Shown: positions 36,903-46,705, counted from the first letter of the stretch. The stretch is 64,000 bases of DNA from Methanobacteriota archaeon (GCA_019347805.1 JAHWKR010000004.1:14158-78157), one strand, 5' to 3'. Notes: a model not told the origin generated them from the letters alone. A program made the numbers and translations.

Positions 36903-37657
36903 ACGGCCGTGGTCCTCCGCGTGGTGGTCCCGGCCGACGTGTGCGCAAGGCGGAAGAGAAGGCGCCCCGCTCGCCACCGGCCCCCGCCCGTGGCTATGTC
37001 CGGCACGCCTTCCCGCACACCTGGCGCAGCCCGTATGGTGTTCTCACCGAGAACAGCGTCCCCGGCACCAAGGTCTATGGCGAACGGCTCTTCATGCACG
37101 AAGGCAAGGAGCTGCGCACCTGGAACCCGCGCCGGTCCAAGCTCGGCGCCATCGCCATCCTCGGCTCGAACGCGCTCAAGTTCGAAGGGAACGAGACGAT
37201 TTTGTATCTGGGCGCGGCAAGCGGCACCACCGTTTCGCATCTTTCCGACATCGTCGCCGGTGGTTCTGTCGTCGCTGTCGAGAAAAGCATCCGCAGCTTC
37301 CGCGATCTGTTGAACGTCGCCCGCATGCGCCGCAACATCCACCCGGTGTTGTCTGATGCGCGCGAGACCGACACGTTGGTCCCCATCATCCCCGGTGGCG
37401 CCGACATGGTCTACCAGGACGTCGCCCAGCGTGACCAGGCACAGATCTTCCTCGACGCCTGCGACCGCTTCCTCAAACCCGGTGGCTTGGGGGTGCTCAT
37501 GGTGAAGGCGCGCAGCATCACCGTCTCGCGCGACACGAAAGAGGTCTTCGACGAGGTCGAAGGGCAACTGCGCGATTCCGGGTTGAAGGTGTGGGAGCGC
37601 AAGAACCTGGAGCCGTTCGAAGCGGACCACGTGGCGATGGTCGTGAACCGGCCTTAA
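36899..37657 (+). CDS. flpA: fibrillarin-like rRNA/tRNA 2'-O-methyltransferase
   Basis: RSKLGAIAILGSNALKFEGNETILYLGAASGTTVSHLSDIVAGG, DMVYQDVAQRDQAQIFLDAC; overlaps the nop5 stop by ATGA. Confidence 0.96.
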   Translation: MNGRGPPRGGPGRRVRKAEEKAPRSPPAPARGYVRHAFPHTWRSPYGVLTENSVPGTKVYGERLFMHEGKELRTWNPRRSKLGAIAILGSNALKFEGNETILYLGAASGTTVSHLSDIVAGGSVVAVEKSIRSFRDLLNVARMRRNIHPVLSDARETDTLVPIIPGGADMVYQDVAQRDQAQIFLDACDRFLKPGGLGVLMVKARSITVSRDTKEVFDEVEGQLRDSGLKVWERKNLEPFEADHVAMVVNRP

Positions 37658-37666
37658 TTTCGGTCG

Positions 37667-38767
37667 TCATGCGACCATGAAGATGAGCACGAGGTCCAGG
37701 ACGAACAAGAGGACGATCATCGACTCCAGGATGACCGCGCGTCGGTGATCCACCGCTTCTTCTGCCAGGTGCAGGATGTCGTTCAAGGTCTGCATCTTCG
37801 CGGTGACGGCCCGCGCCCATTCCTCGAGGTGGAACCGTTCGCTCGCGATGCGGTGCAACCGGCCGAGATACCAATCGCCGAAGAGTTTCCCGGTGTCGCG
37901 CAGGTTCTCGGTCAACCGGGCGAAATCGAGTCTAGTCTCGGACAGCTCCGTAAGGACCCCGCGCGCGGAACGGAACACGCCGCCCGGCCGTTGCAGCCGG
38001 CTCAAGGTGGGGAGCGCAAGGTCGAGGCGGCGGTCGAGGTAGGCATCATAGGTGCGCAACTCGAGAAGCTCCAGGTTGGCGAACTCGAGGACATCGAGCA
38101 CATCCTCGTACGGCTCCCTCGGTGAGACGACCACGGTCGCCTCGGGGCCCACCAGGACCAGGTCGTCCACGTCATACTGCAACGGCGCCCGGAGGACGTG
38201 GTCGATGAGTCTCGTCGATATGCGGCTCCCGCTCGGGTCGCCCATGAGGAGCGCGGTGAGGGGGCCCTGTTCCTGTTCCAGGAGTCTTGTCGGTTCTGCG
38301 CCCGAGCCGGGGATCGCGAAGACAAGGTAGGGCTCCGGGGGCACATGCACCTCGTAGGGTTCGACCCTTGCTGCGGCGAGCTCCGGCCGGATCGAGGCCA
38401 TCCACGCCTCCGCCGCTGAGATGAACGGCCGTCCGTCGATCCTGAGCCCGGCAGCGAGCCGCCCCAAGCCGTCGATGCCCTCATGCTCCACCATCGTACG
38501 GAGACGGATGGCGACGACGCCCACCGCGTGGACCCGCGACTCGACCCTGCCTGCGACGGTATAGACGCTGCCGTCCGGGCGGGTGACCTCGACGGTGGTC
38601 TCGATGACGGTCTCCAGCGGGCTCAGGATGCCGGCATAGGTCGGCAATGGCGAACGGGCGACGAGCGGCGCCCGGACGGGTGCTTGTCCGAGGACGGTGG
38701 CGACCCGGTCGAGCTCGAGCTCGGAGCCGACATCGAAGACGGCCATGTGGACAAGCTCGACCTGCAT
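37667..38767 (-). CDS. RMD1/DUF155-like protein with C-terminal TM
   Basis: YEDVLDVLEFANLELLELRTYDAYLDRRLDLALP and C-terminal hydrophobic IVLLFVLDLVLIFMVA. Confidence 0.8.
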   Translation of the reverse strand: MQVELVHMAVFDVGSELELDRVATVLGQAPVRAPLVARSPLPTYAGILSPLETVIETTVEVTRPDGSVYTVAGRVESRVHAVGVVAIRLRTMVEHEGIDGLGRLAAGLRIDGRPFISAAEAWMASIRPELAAARVEPYEVHVPPEPYLVFAIPGSGAEPTRLLEQEQGPLTALLMGDPSGSRISTRLIDHVLRAPLQYDVDDLVLVGPEATVVVSPREPYEDVLDVLEFANLELLELRTYDAYLDRRLDLALPTLSRLQRPGGVFRSARGVLTELSETRLDFARLTENLRDTGKLFGDWYLGRLHRIASERFHLEEWARAVTAKMQTLNDILHLAEEAVDHRRAVILESMIVLLFVLDLVLIFMVA

Positions 38768-38892
38768 CGCCCGCTATGGAGCGTATGGGGTTCATCCACT
38801 TTTTGCAGCGGACCATGCCGCGGCCATTGACTCGGACCCAAGGGTTCATACGCGCCTTGGCACCTGAAACGACACCGCGGCCCGACCCGTTC

Positions 38893-39681
38893 ATGACACC
38901 AAGGCCACCGCTTGACAGGAAAGAGACCGACACGTCGTCGGACGACCCCCAGCGCGGGCACGAGGGCGACCTCGACCCCGATGCGCTCCTCGCCAAGGTC
39001 GAGGCATTGGAGGAACGTCTGTCCACGGTCCAGGCGCGCATCGAGTACGCCCTCAAGCTCGTCGCCCCCCCGCTCTTCTTCCTCTTCATGCTCGCCGTCA
39101 TCTACCTCTTCTATCCCACGATGTTCGCCGAGACCATCGCCCGCATCACCTCTACTTTGGTTCTGGGCAAGTTCGCCGCGGCCGGTGGACAAGAGGATTT
39201 CTTCTTCTGGCTCATCGTCCTCGGCACCATCGACGTCCTCGTCGGCCTCTGGTTGCTGTGGAACTTCGACCTCTTGTTCAAGCTCCCCTATGTGGGTCCG
39301 CGGTTCCGACGGTTCGAGGCTTTCGGTCGTACCTTCCTGGGCCAACACCAATGGGTGCGCCGCACCGCCTTCTTGGGCATCGTCCTCATCGTCATCGTGC
39401 CCTTCCAAGGCACCGGAGCGGTGATGGGCAGCATCGTCGGACGCATGATCGGTATGGGGCCCCTCAGGGCTTTCGCGGCCATCGCCATCGGCGCCTACAC
39501 CGGTTTTGCGCTGATGCTGGGTGGGTCGGCGGCGATCACGCACGCCTTCCAAGGCAGCCTCGTCTTCGGCCTCCTGCTCGCCGCTGGCGTCGTTGTGGGA
39601 CTGGCTGCTGTCTGGTGGCGCTGGTTCCGGACGAAAAGGGTCACCGGGCGGGTGGAGGCGCCGGTGGAGGGGGAGACCTGA
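38893..39681 (+). CDS. small multidrug export/SNARE-assoc-like membrane protein (PF06695-like)
   Basis: RTAFLGIVLIVIVPFQGTGAVMGSIVGRMIGMGPLRAFAAIAIGAYTGFALM; start among several in-frame ATGs (38776-38893) uncertain. Confidence 0.75.
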   Translation: MTPRPPLDRKETDTSSDDPQRGHEGDLDPDALLAKVEALEERLSTVQARIEYALKLVAPPLFFLFMLAVIYLFYPTMFAETIARITSTLVLGKFAAAGGQEDFFFWLIVLGTIDVLVGLWLLWNFDLLFKLPYVGPRFRRFEAFGRTFLGQHQWVRRTAFLGIVLIVIVPFQGTGAVMGSIVGRMIGMGPLRAFAAIAIGAYTGFALMLGGSAAITHAFQGSLVFGLLLAAGVVVGLAAVWWRWFRTKRVTGRVEAPVEGET

Positions 39682-39760
39682 GTGATTTTTGGATCGGGTG
39701 ACTTGGCCGTGTACGCTGAAGAGCGGACGGCCGCGAAGACGAGAAGCTTCTCATGCCGTA

Positions 39761-40150
39761 TTAGCCTTCGATCGTGATGGTGCCTGTTGTAGCATGAGAG
39801 AACAAGAGTGCGACACGGACACGTTCGGCGTCGACGCTCGTCTGATGGTTGTACACCTGCGGTCGGAAAAAGGGTTCATCGTCGACCTGGATTCGGAACC
39901 ATACATTCGGCCCCCACTGATCATCGACGACAGTGATCGTGCAAGAGCCATGGGGGCAAGGCGTCCAGCATGCCCCACCTATCCCATATTCTTCATCCGC
40001 AACTTGTCGACACGCAATTGGACCCCCACCGGCCAAATCCCCTCCCCCGATATAGCGAATGGTATATTTCTCATGGCTTGCCTCCGCAGATCCCGCGAAC
40101 GCTAACGCACTGAAGAGCAGAATGACGCCGAGGGCGATGAGCTTTCTCAT
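39761..40150 (-). CDS. small secreted Cys-containing protein
   Basis: MRKLIALGVILLFSALAFAGSAEA signal peptide; mature part CRQVADEEYGIGGACWTPCPHGSC; TATA box upstream. Confidence 0.7.
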   Translation of the reverse strand: MRKLIALGVILLFSALAFAGSAEASHEKYTIRYIGGGDLAGGGPIACRQVADEEYGIGGACWTPCPHGSCTITVVDDQWGPNVWFRIQVDDEPFFRPQVYNHQTSVDAERVRVALLFSHATTGTITIEG

Positions 40151-40181
40151 ACCAGCACCAGGCTTGAAGAGCTGTTCCAAG

Positions 40182-40188
40182 TATATAT
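40182..40188 (-). promoter_or_regulatory. TATA box of the 39761-40150 gene
   Basis: gcatatatac with purine-rich flank, 32-38 nt upstream of the ATG on the minus strand. Confidence 0.6.
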
Positions 40189-40360
40189 GCCTCCCGCACT
40201 CTCTGATCCGCCACTGTGTTGGGTCCGAATTCGGTGGGACGATGCGGGTTCCGCGCGTCAGGAATCACAAGACGGCCCGAGTCCCAGGCGCAGCCCAACG
40301 GCGAACCTCGATCCTCCCTCGACCCTCATCCTTTTTTGGCAGGCCCCCTACGGTGGCCCG

Positions 40361-41362
40361 ATGTCGGAGTATGACAAGGCCGAGGGCGCCGCCAAGGTGT
40401 GCGTCACGGGTGGTGCAGGATTCATCGGGCGGCACCTGTCGCGCGTCTTGGTTGAGCGGGGCCTCCATGTCATCGGCATCGACGATTTCTCGGGTGCCGA
40501 CCGGAGGGCCCTCATGGAGTTCGACGGCGTCCCCAACTACTCGTTCGTCGAAGGCGACGTACGCGACCCGGAGATCATCCGCTATGCCCTCGAGGATTGC
40601 CGCACGGTCTTCCATCTCGCCGCCAACCCCGAGGTGCGGGTCGGCGAACAGGACCCGGTCTCCCATGTCACCGGCAACCTCGACACCACCGTCGCGGTCC
40701 TTGAGGCGATGCGCGCCGAAGGCGTGAAGGAGATCCTCTTCACGTCGACCTCGACCGTCTATGGCGAGGCCGACCAGATCCCCACCCCCGAGGATTTCGG
40801 CCCCCTGCTTCCCGTCTCCATCTACGGCGGCGCCAAGCTCGGCGCCGAAGCGCTCATCTCGTCCTATTGCGGCACCTTCGACATGCGCGCCGCCCTGTTC
40901 CGCTTCGCCAACGTCGTCGGCCCCGGCTCCGGCCACGGCGTCACGGTCGATTTCGTCCGCAAGCTGCAGGCCGACCCAAAACGGCTCGAGATCCTCGGCG
41001 ACGGCAGGCAGACCAAGTCATACGTCCACGTCCACGACACCGTGGAAGGCATGATCACCGTCTTCGAAGGCGCCATGCCCGAGCCCGGCTACGCGACGCC
41101 CTACAACATCGGCAGCCACGACTGGATCCCCGTCACGGAGGTGGCCGACACCGTCGCCGAAGTGATGGGCGTGAAACCCGAATACTCGTTCACAGGCGGC
41201 GCCCGTGGCGGGGGCGGCTGGAAGGGCGACGTCCCGCGCATGATGCTCGATGTCAAGAAGCTCCTCGGCCTCGGCTGGTCACCCGCCTACACGAGCCGCG
41301 ACGCCATCAAGGACACCGCGCGCTGGCTGGTCGGAGAAGAGAAGGCGACGACGGAGACGTGA
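40361..41362 (+). CDS. NAD-dependent epimerase/dehydratase (UDP-glucose 4-epimerase-like)
   Basis: KVCVTGGAGFIGRHLSRVLVERG Rossmann motif, TSTSTVYGE and SIYGGAKL catalytic region. Confidence 0.93.
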   Translation: MSEYDKAEGAAKVCVTGGAGFIGRHLSRVLVERGLHVIGIDDFSGADRRALMEFDGVPNYSFVEGDVRDPEIIRYALEDCRTVFHLAANPEVRVGEQDPVSHVTGNLDTTVAVLEAMRAEGVKEILFTSTSTVYGEADQIPTPEDFGPLLPVSIYGGAKLGAEALISSYCGTFDMRAALFRFANVVGPGSGHGVTVDFVRKLQADPKRLEILGDGRQTKSYVHVHDTVEGMITVFEGAMPEPGYATPYNIGSHDWIPVTEVADTVAEVMGVKPEYSFTGGARGGGGWKGDVPRMMLDVKKLLGLGWSPAYTSRDAIKDTARWLVGEEKATTET

Positions 41363-41546
41363 ATCGCTCAAGGTGCCGTCGACCACACGACCGCACAAAA
41401 CCGCACCACCCCTCCCCCACTCCCGTCCAGGGCCCGGAACCCGGCACGAAATTAGATAAAGCCAGGCGGGGACAGCGAGGCACGACTTCAGCAGCGTGCT
41501 CAGAAAACTTTTATACGTTTCCTGGAGTCGAACGGGTCGTCGGGTC

Positions 41547-43016
41547 ATGTTCTCCTTGAAGAACCGCCTCCTTGTGGGGCTCGGTCTCCTCCTCACCGTC
41601 ACGGTGCTCACCACCACCGGGCTCGCGCAGAGCGGTGGCGACCCGAGGAACACCTCCGACGATTTCTATGACGCCATCGACGGCGCCCTCTGCATGGCCC
41701 ACCATGAACAGGAAGGCTTCCGGCCCATGCTCATCTCGCTCGTCCAACGCTATCCCCAGATGGCGATCGGCGAGACCCAGAACCTCCAGGTGAGCATCCG
41801 CAATCCGTGGAAGCACACCGTGCACGACATCGCGGTGACCGTCAACACCTCGGCCGCGCCCAACGTGATGGTCCTCACCGGCGACCTCCCGCCGGCCCTC
41901 GAGAACGACAACCTGCAGCACACCCTCGTCCAGGGTGAGCACACCGCCGACAAGCCGTTGTCGCAGAACCTCGAGGTGTTGGAGAACGCCACCACGGTGC
42001 GCGTCTACGCCAAGGTCGTCGAAGCGCGCCTCGCCGATGCCAGCGGCGACCGGCTCCAATCCCCCAAGATCGGCCTCTCCGTCAAAGGACCCTCGGAGGC
42101 GGCGGACCCGGTCAAGGCGACCGGCAGCGACCGCGCGAAAAGCGTCAAGGTGCAAGGGGACGACATCGCCAAGCACGGCTTCGGGAACTGGCGCGTCAAC
42201 GTCTGGTACGACTCCGGCATCGACGACGAGATCACCATCCAGATGGGGATGTTCGTCTACTACAACGCCACCGCCTCGACCGAGTTCACCTTCTTCGCGG
42301 GGAGCGATGTCGTCCTGCGCCAAGACGAGAGTGTGACCATCGAGATCCCGCTCCAGATCACCTCCGCCGATGAAGCGACCCTCGACTTCGCCGTCCAGAC
42401 CCGCACCCACTGGATCCACCAACCCGGCTCCAACGCCGTCAACAACGGCCAGTTCTTCCGCTTCATGAAGATGAACACCAAGGGCGGCGACCAGTTCATC
42501 TCGGTCGCCGACACCTCGGCACCCCAGATCGTCGGCGCCCAAGTCGACCTCATGAACCTCTTCACCCGCATCATCGGCTTCGCCGCCGCGTTCATCATCC
42601 CCATCGCCATGGTCACCGGCGGCATGTTCGGCAAAGGCTCCCGTCGGGTCATGAACAAATGGATCGGCGGCGCCCGCAAACGCGTGCTTTGGCACAGCTC
42701 CATGAGCTGGATGATCATCGTCATCGCCTCGCTCCACTTCGTCTTCGCGCTCATCGAGACGCGCTTCACCTGGGAACGCGGCCTGTTCTGGGGCGGCGTC
42801 GGCTGGGCGCTCTTGATGAGCCTCGGCGTCACCGGCTACTGGCAGGTGCAGATGATCAAGCGTTGGAACTACCGCACCTGGCGGCACGTCCACCTCTGGT
42901 CCGCCGTCGGTGTCTTCGTCTTCGCCGGCATGCACACCCTCGTCGAAGGCAGCGACCTCCAGGTCGTCCGCGACGCCATGCCGTTCCTGGAGCGCCTCAT
43001 CTGGCCGCGCATCTAG
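41547..43016 (+). CDS. secreted/membrane redox-like protein, paralogue 1 (no CxxCH), C-terminal b-type-cytochrome-like TM domain
   Basis: DPRNTSDDFYDAIDGALCMAHHEQEG; C-terminal TMs with H residues LWHSSMSW, ASLHFVFAL, HVHLWSAVGVFVFAGMHTL; TATA-like cttttatacg upstream. Confidence 0.75.
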   Translation: MFSLKNRLLVGLGLLLTVTVLTTTGLAQSGGDPRNTSDDFYDAIDGALCMAHHEQEGFRPMLISLVQRYPQMAIGETQNLQVSIRNPWKHTVHDIAVTVNTSAAPNVMVLTGDLPPALENDNLQHTLVQGEHTADKPLSQNLEVLENATTVRVYAKVVEARLADASGDRLQSPKIGLSVKGPSEAADPVKATGSDRAKSVKVQGDDIAKHGFGNWRVNVWYDSGIDDEITIQMGMFVYYNATASTEFTFFAGSDVVLRQDESVTIEIPLQITSADEATLDFAVQTRTHWIHQPGSNAVNNGQFFRFMKMNTKGGDQFISVADTSAPQIVGAQVDLMNLFTRIIGFAAAFIIPIAMVTGGMFGKGSRRVMNKWIGGARKRVLWHSSMSWMIIVIASLHFVFALIETRFTWERGLFWGGVGWALLMSLGVTGYWQVQMIKRWNYRTWRHVHLWSAVGVFVFAGMHTLVEGSDLQVVRDAMPFLERLIWPRI

Positions 43017-43089
43017 GCCACGACGGCCGAGGATGTCAAGGCGTCGCCCAGACATGGTATAACGGCTCGGGCGGTGTTCCCGTCGTCCC

Positions 43090-44517
43090 ATGGTGAACCG
43101 GCGACGACACCTTGTCACCCTCATCCTCCTCGGGCTCGTCACCACCGCCACGATGATCGCCGCCGCCGGGCCGGCGCAGACCGACCCGCGCAACACATCG
43201 GACGAATACTATGACTCCATCGACGGCGCCCGCTGCATGTCGTGCCACCAGGAGGAGGGCTACGACCCACTCATCGTGTCGTTCTCGCGCGCCCTCCGCG
43301 TCGTCGCCCTCGACACCACCGAGACGCTCGACGTCCAGGTCGTGAACCCCTGGAAACATGCCCTCTACGACGTCGTCCTCACCGTCGACCTCGATGCCGC
43401 ACCCGATGTCCGCATCCCGGTCGACCGCGGCACGACACCCCCACCGCACAAACTGACCGAAGAGGTGGAGGTGCCACGGGGCCGCGACAACGCGGTCGAG
43501 ATCCCGTTCCCCGTCGAGCCGAACGCGACATCGCTCTCCGTCGTCGCGGCAGCCGAAGAAGCGCTCTTCGGCAGTCTCGCCTCGTCACCCCCCAACCTCC
43601 ATCTCCTCGTCATGTCCGACCGCCCCGTCGAAAGCCGCGGCGACCGCATGGCGCGCGAAGTGCGGCTCGACGCGGAAGCGCTGCGCAGCCACCCCGCCAA
43701 GGAATGGACGGCCCTGTTGTGGCACGACGAGGAAGACCTCGACCCCGAACTCACCGTCACGGTCGACATCGTCGTCGACTACACGCCCCCCGACCGACGC
43801 ATCCTCACCTTCACGACAAGCGGCATCCGAGCCGGCGAAGCCCACACCTTCAGCATGCCCATCGAACTGTCCACCACAGAATCCAACCTCATCGACCTGC
43901 AGGTCACCGCCCGCGCGTTCTGGGACCACGCCAGCGGCACAGACCGCAACAACGGCATCGTCACCCGCTTCGCGACCTTGAACGTGCGCGGCGGCGACGA
44001 GACGGTGACGACCGCCGCCGCCGCCTTCCCGCAACCGGTGGGCCCCCTCGTCAACATCACCAACCTCCTCGCGCGGATCTTCGGCATCGTCGGCGCCCTC
44101 CTCGTCCCCCTCGCCATGGTGAGCGGCGGCATCCTCGGCAAACGTTCCCGCCGCGCCCTCAACCGCATGCTCGGCGGCGCACGTCGGCGCGTCCTCTTGC
44201 ACGGCGCCATGAGCTGGATCATCCTCGCCGTCGCCACCGGCCATCTGGCGCTCGCGTTCATCGAATCACGCTTCACCTGGACCCATGGCCTCCTCTGGGG
44301 CGGCGCCGCCTGGCTGCTCCTCACATCCCTCGGCGTCACCGGACTCCTCCAGACACGCATGATCAAGCACTGGGACTACCGCACCTGGCGCGCGACCCAT
44401 CTCTGGTCCGCCGTCGGCGTCTTCGCCTTCGCCGCGCTCCACACGCTCATCGATGGGTCCGACCTCGGCGTCGTCCGCGACGCCCTGCCGTTTCTGGAAC
44501 GGCTGGTCTGGCCTTAG
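43090..44517 (+). CDS. secreted/membrane redox-like protein, paralogue 2 (CxxCH heme-c motif), C-terminal b-type-cytochrome-like TM domain
   Basis: DPRNTSDEYYDSIDGARCMSCHQEEG (CMSCH); C-terminal LLHGAMSW, TGHLALAFI, ATHLWSAVGVFAFAALHTL. Confidence 0.8.
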   Translation: MVNRRRHLVTLILLGLVTTATMIAAAGPAQTDPRNTSDEYYDSIDGARCMSCHQEEGYDPLIVSFSRALRVVALDTTETLDVQVVNPWKHALYDVVLTVDLDAAPDVRIPVDRGTTPPPHKLTEEVEVPRGRDNAVEIPFPVEPNATSLSVVAAAEEALFGSLASSPPNLHLLVMSDRPVESRGDRMAREVRLDAEALRSHPAKEWTALLWHDEEDLDPELTVTVDIVVDYTPPDRRILTFTTSGIRAGEAHTFSMPIELSTTESNLIDLQVTARAFWDHASGTDRNNGIVTRFATLNVRGGDETVTTAAAAFPQPVGPLVNITNLLARIFGIVGALLVPLAMVSGGILGKRSRRALNRMLGGARRRVLLHGAMSWIILAVATGHLALAFIESRFTWTHGLLWGGAAWLLLTSLGVTGLLQTRMIKHWDYRTWRATHLWSAVGVFAFAALHTLIDGSDLGVVRDALPFLERLVWP

Positions 44518-44569
44518 CAGGGAGACCTCCCGGTCGGGCCCTACCCCCTGGGTCCGGCCTGACCCCCGC

Positions 44570-44764
44570 TCAGCGCTTCGGTGGCGCACGACGCCGCTCA
44601 CGCTTGCGCCGCGCCCGCCGCTCATACCAACCCGCGATGCCATAGGCAAGAAGGAGCAACGCCACCATCAGGACGATCGAGACGACCAGGACCTGGGTGA
44701 CGGTCAGTTCGAGGGCGAGGAGCGTCGAAGGCACCACGGGCGCTTCGACCCCCTCGTCGTACAT
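44570..44764 (-). CDS. small single-TM protein with basic tail
   Basis: MYDEGVEAPVVPSTLLALELTVTQVLVVSIVLMVALLLLAYGIAGWYERRARRKRERRRAPPKR. Confidence 0.55.
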   Translation of the reverse strand: MYDEGVEAPVVPSTLLALELTVTQVLVVSIVLMVALLLLAYGIAGWYERRARRKRERRRAPPKR

Positions 44765-44790
44765 ATTTTTTGTCCGCGACCCCTTGAGGT

Positions 44791-45228
44791 CTAGGACCAA
44801 GCGAGGTGCTGGACGACCGCCCAGACGACAGCAATGAGCTGACCCGCGACGAGGGTCGAAAGCGCGTACTGCCACGACGTCTCCAGGCCATGATAGATGC
44901 GCCGGATGCGCGTCTGGGAAGCGATGGCGAAGAAGCCGGTCTGCACGACCGGACGCCACGAGAAGAACAGGAACGGCAACGCGAAGACGACGAGACCCCA
45001 ACCGGTCACCTGCGTGCGCCAGCCGGCCGCGTACCACTCCGGCTCGCTCGTCCACAGCCAGCCGAGATAGAACGTCGCCAAGACCGGGGCCGAGATGGCC
45101 GCCAGGGCACCGATGGCGTAGGCGCTGCGGTCGCCCGTGTCCTGCCAACGCTGGAACAGGACGAGCGTCGCCAAGAGAAGACCCAGGACGAACAGGACCA
45201 CCGGGTCGACGGCGTCGGCGACGGTCAT
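44791..45228 (-). CDS. multi-pass membrane protein
   Basis: Four hydrophobic segments in a 145-aa ORF MTVADAVDPVVLFVLGLLLATLVLFQRW.... Confidence 0.65.
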   Translation of the reverse strand: MTVADAVDPVVLFVLGLLLATLVLFQRWQDTGDRSAYAIGALAAISAPVLATFYLGWLWTSEPEWYAAGWRTQVTGWGLVVFALPFLFFSWRPVVQTGFFAIASQTRIRRIYHGLETSWQYALSTLVAGQLIAVVWAVVQHLAWS

Positions 45229-45716
45229 GCTACGACCTCGCTCTGCCCCGTCCGCGTCCGCGTGTTCGCCACGAAGGCGCCACAGGACCGGCCCTTAAAG
45301 CCGTTCAGGGAGGGGCCGCCAAGCCACTTGAGAAGAAAAAGGGACCCGGGCCGGGAACAAGGTCTGGTGTGGGTAGGTGGGTCTGAGGCTCCTTCTGGTG
45401 GTACTCGGTCCGCCGACCCGAAGTCCCTGGCGCCGACGGCCGGGGAGAACGGGCCGTCGACGCTGGTGGCTGTCGCATGTCGCGCGCATACAGGATGCGT
45501 GCAAGAGAAGAGTGTCAGCCCCTGGTAAGATAAAGGATTGGGATGCCAGGGTTCCCATGTCGGATGAAGTGACCAAGGGGGAGGTCGGGGTAGAGAAGCT
45601 GTGTCTGGTGTGGTGGTCGGTAGGAGCAGATCCGGCCATCTGCGAGAAAAACGCTCGTGAAAAAGCGGTAAGGCGAGTTGCGAGAAAAGGGGCGTGAAAC
45701 GTGGGTACGGCGGGCT

Positions 45717-45747
45717 GCGGGGGAGGGAACAAATTTCCCTCCCCCGC
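45717..45747. other. perfect 13-bp GC-rich hairpin
   Basis: GCGGGGGAGGGAA-caaat-TTCCCTCCCCCGC. Confidence 0.85.
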
Positions 45748-45769
45748 GCCCCCCCTCCCTTTTTCGTTG

Positions 45770-46086
45770 ACGGGCGACACGCCCCCAAGTGAGCGATTGC
45801 CACGCCCGTGAGGTGATCAACAGCATCCTCGGTCCCGCGACCCCGCAAGCTCCGGTAGTCCGCAGTGAGGCTGCTCACTTCCGTGCCTGACCCGGTTTCC
45901 ACGGCCAAGGCGGGACGCCTTCCCTCCGGAAGACATCCTCATCCACCTCCGGCCCCGCGGGACGAGACTTCATCGTCTGGCTGTTGGCCCCACAGGCAAG
46001 CAGGACGCCGCCTTGGGATTTCGACCCCTCCATGAAGACCATTTGAGGTAGAGGGGAGGCCTGACCCCCCGGTCTAGTGCCGCCTT
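45770..46086 (-). ncRNA. ffs: signal recognition particle (7S/SRP) RNA, approximate ends
   Basis: Minus strand carries the SRP helix-8 signature ccgggtcaggcacggaagtgagcagcctcactgcgg; terminal helix GGCGGCAC/GUGUCGCC; long-helix pairings GGCCAACAGC/GCUGUUGAUC and CCCAAG/CUUGGG; 5' domain ctagaccggggggtcaggcctcccc. Confidence 0.9.
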
Positions 46087-46284
46087 GCGTCGAACGAGGC
46101 CCGGCGCGAACAGGAGTCCACGGAGTCCGGACCCGGCAAGGGACAAGCGACCCAATCGGGTCGCCGTGATGAACGTTTGGGTACGTCGTAGAAAAGAGCT
46201 GGGGTGGGGGAAGAGGAGGCCGGGAGCGGTCCACGGAGCGCGTCGCTGGGGTGCGGCGGAACCACGACGCGGGTGCGGGTTCCC

Positions 46285-46309
46285 GGGGAGGGGGCGACGC
46301 CCCCTCCCC
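46285..46309. other. perfect 12-bp GC-rich inverted repeat
   Basis: GGGGAGGGGGCG-a-CGCCCCCTCCCC. Confidence 0.85.
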
Positions 46310-46324
46310 AGACCCCACCCCTTC

Positions 46325-46610
46325 CTAGTATGGCCTCTGCATCACGGCATACTGGGCCTTGAAGAAGCGGAAGAAGATCCAGGCGAGGCTGCCGACCAGG
46401 AAGGCGGTCGCGACGGAGACCTTCCACAGCGCGTCATGGCTGGTGGCATAACGGCTGAACTGCAGTTCGAATCCGGCATGATAGGCGTTGACGACCAAGA
46501 GGATCATCGAGACCGCGAAGATGGCGATCACGATGAGGTCCGTGTAGAACAGGACTTTGTTCCACTGCCGCCGGTCGATGTGGCGATAGCGCTCGACGTC
46601 CATGTGCATC
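46325..46610 (-). CDS. small two-TM membrane protein
   Basis: MHMDVERYRHIDRRQWNKVLFYTDLIVIAIFAVSMILLVV...VSVATAFLVGSLAWIFFRFFKAQYAVMQRPY. Confidence 0.65.
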
Positions 46611-46705
46611 CCGCGCAGCCCATCCCCGAAGGACCTATTTGAATGGCGGGGAAAGGTCTCGGTGCGGTCCCCAATGCTTATGCGACATCCGGGGCTCGGG
46701 GGCGC

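Noticed and set aside
41511-43196. 561-aa minus-strand ORF
   Set aside because: Antisense to the first heme-like paralogue; low-complexity D/V/H-rich shadow.
45377-45697. 106-aa plus ORF in the SRP region
   Set aside because: No homology-like features, low-quality composition; the region is better viewed as non-coding.
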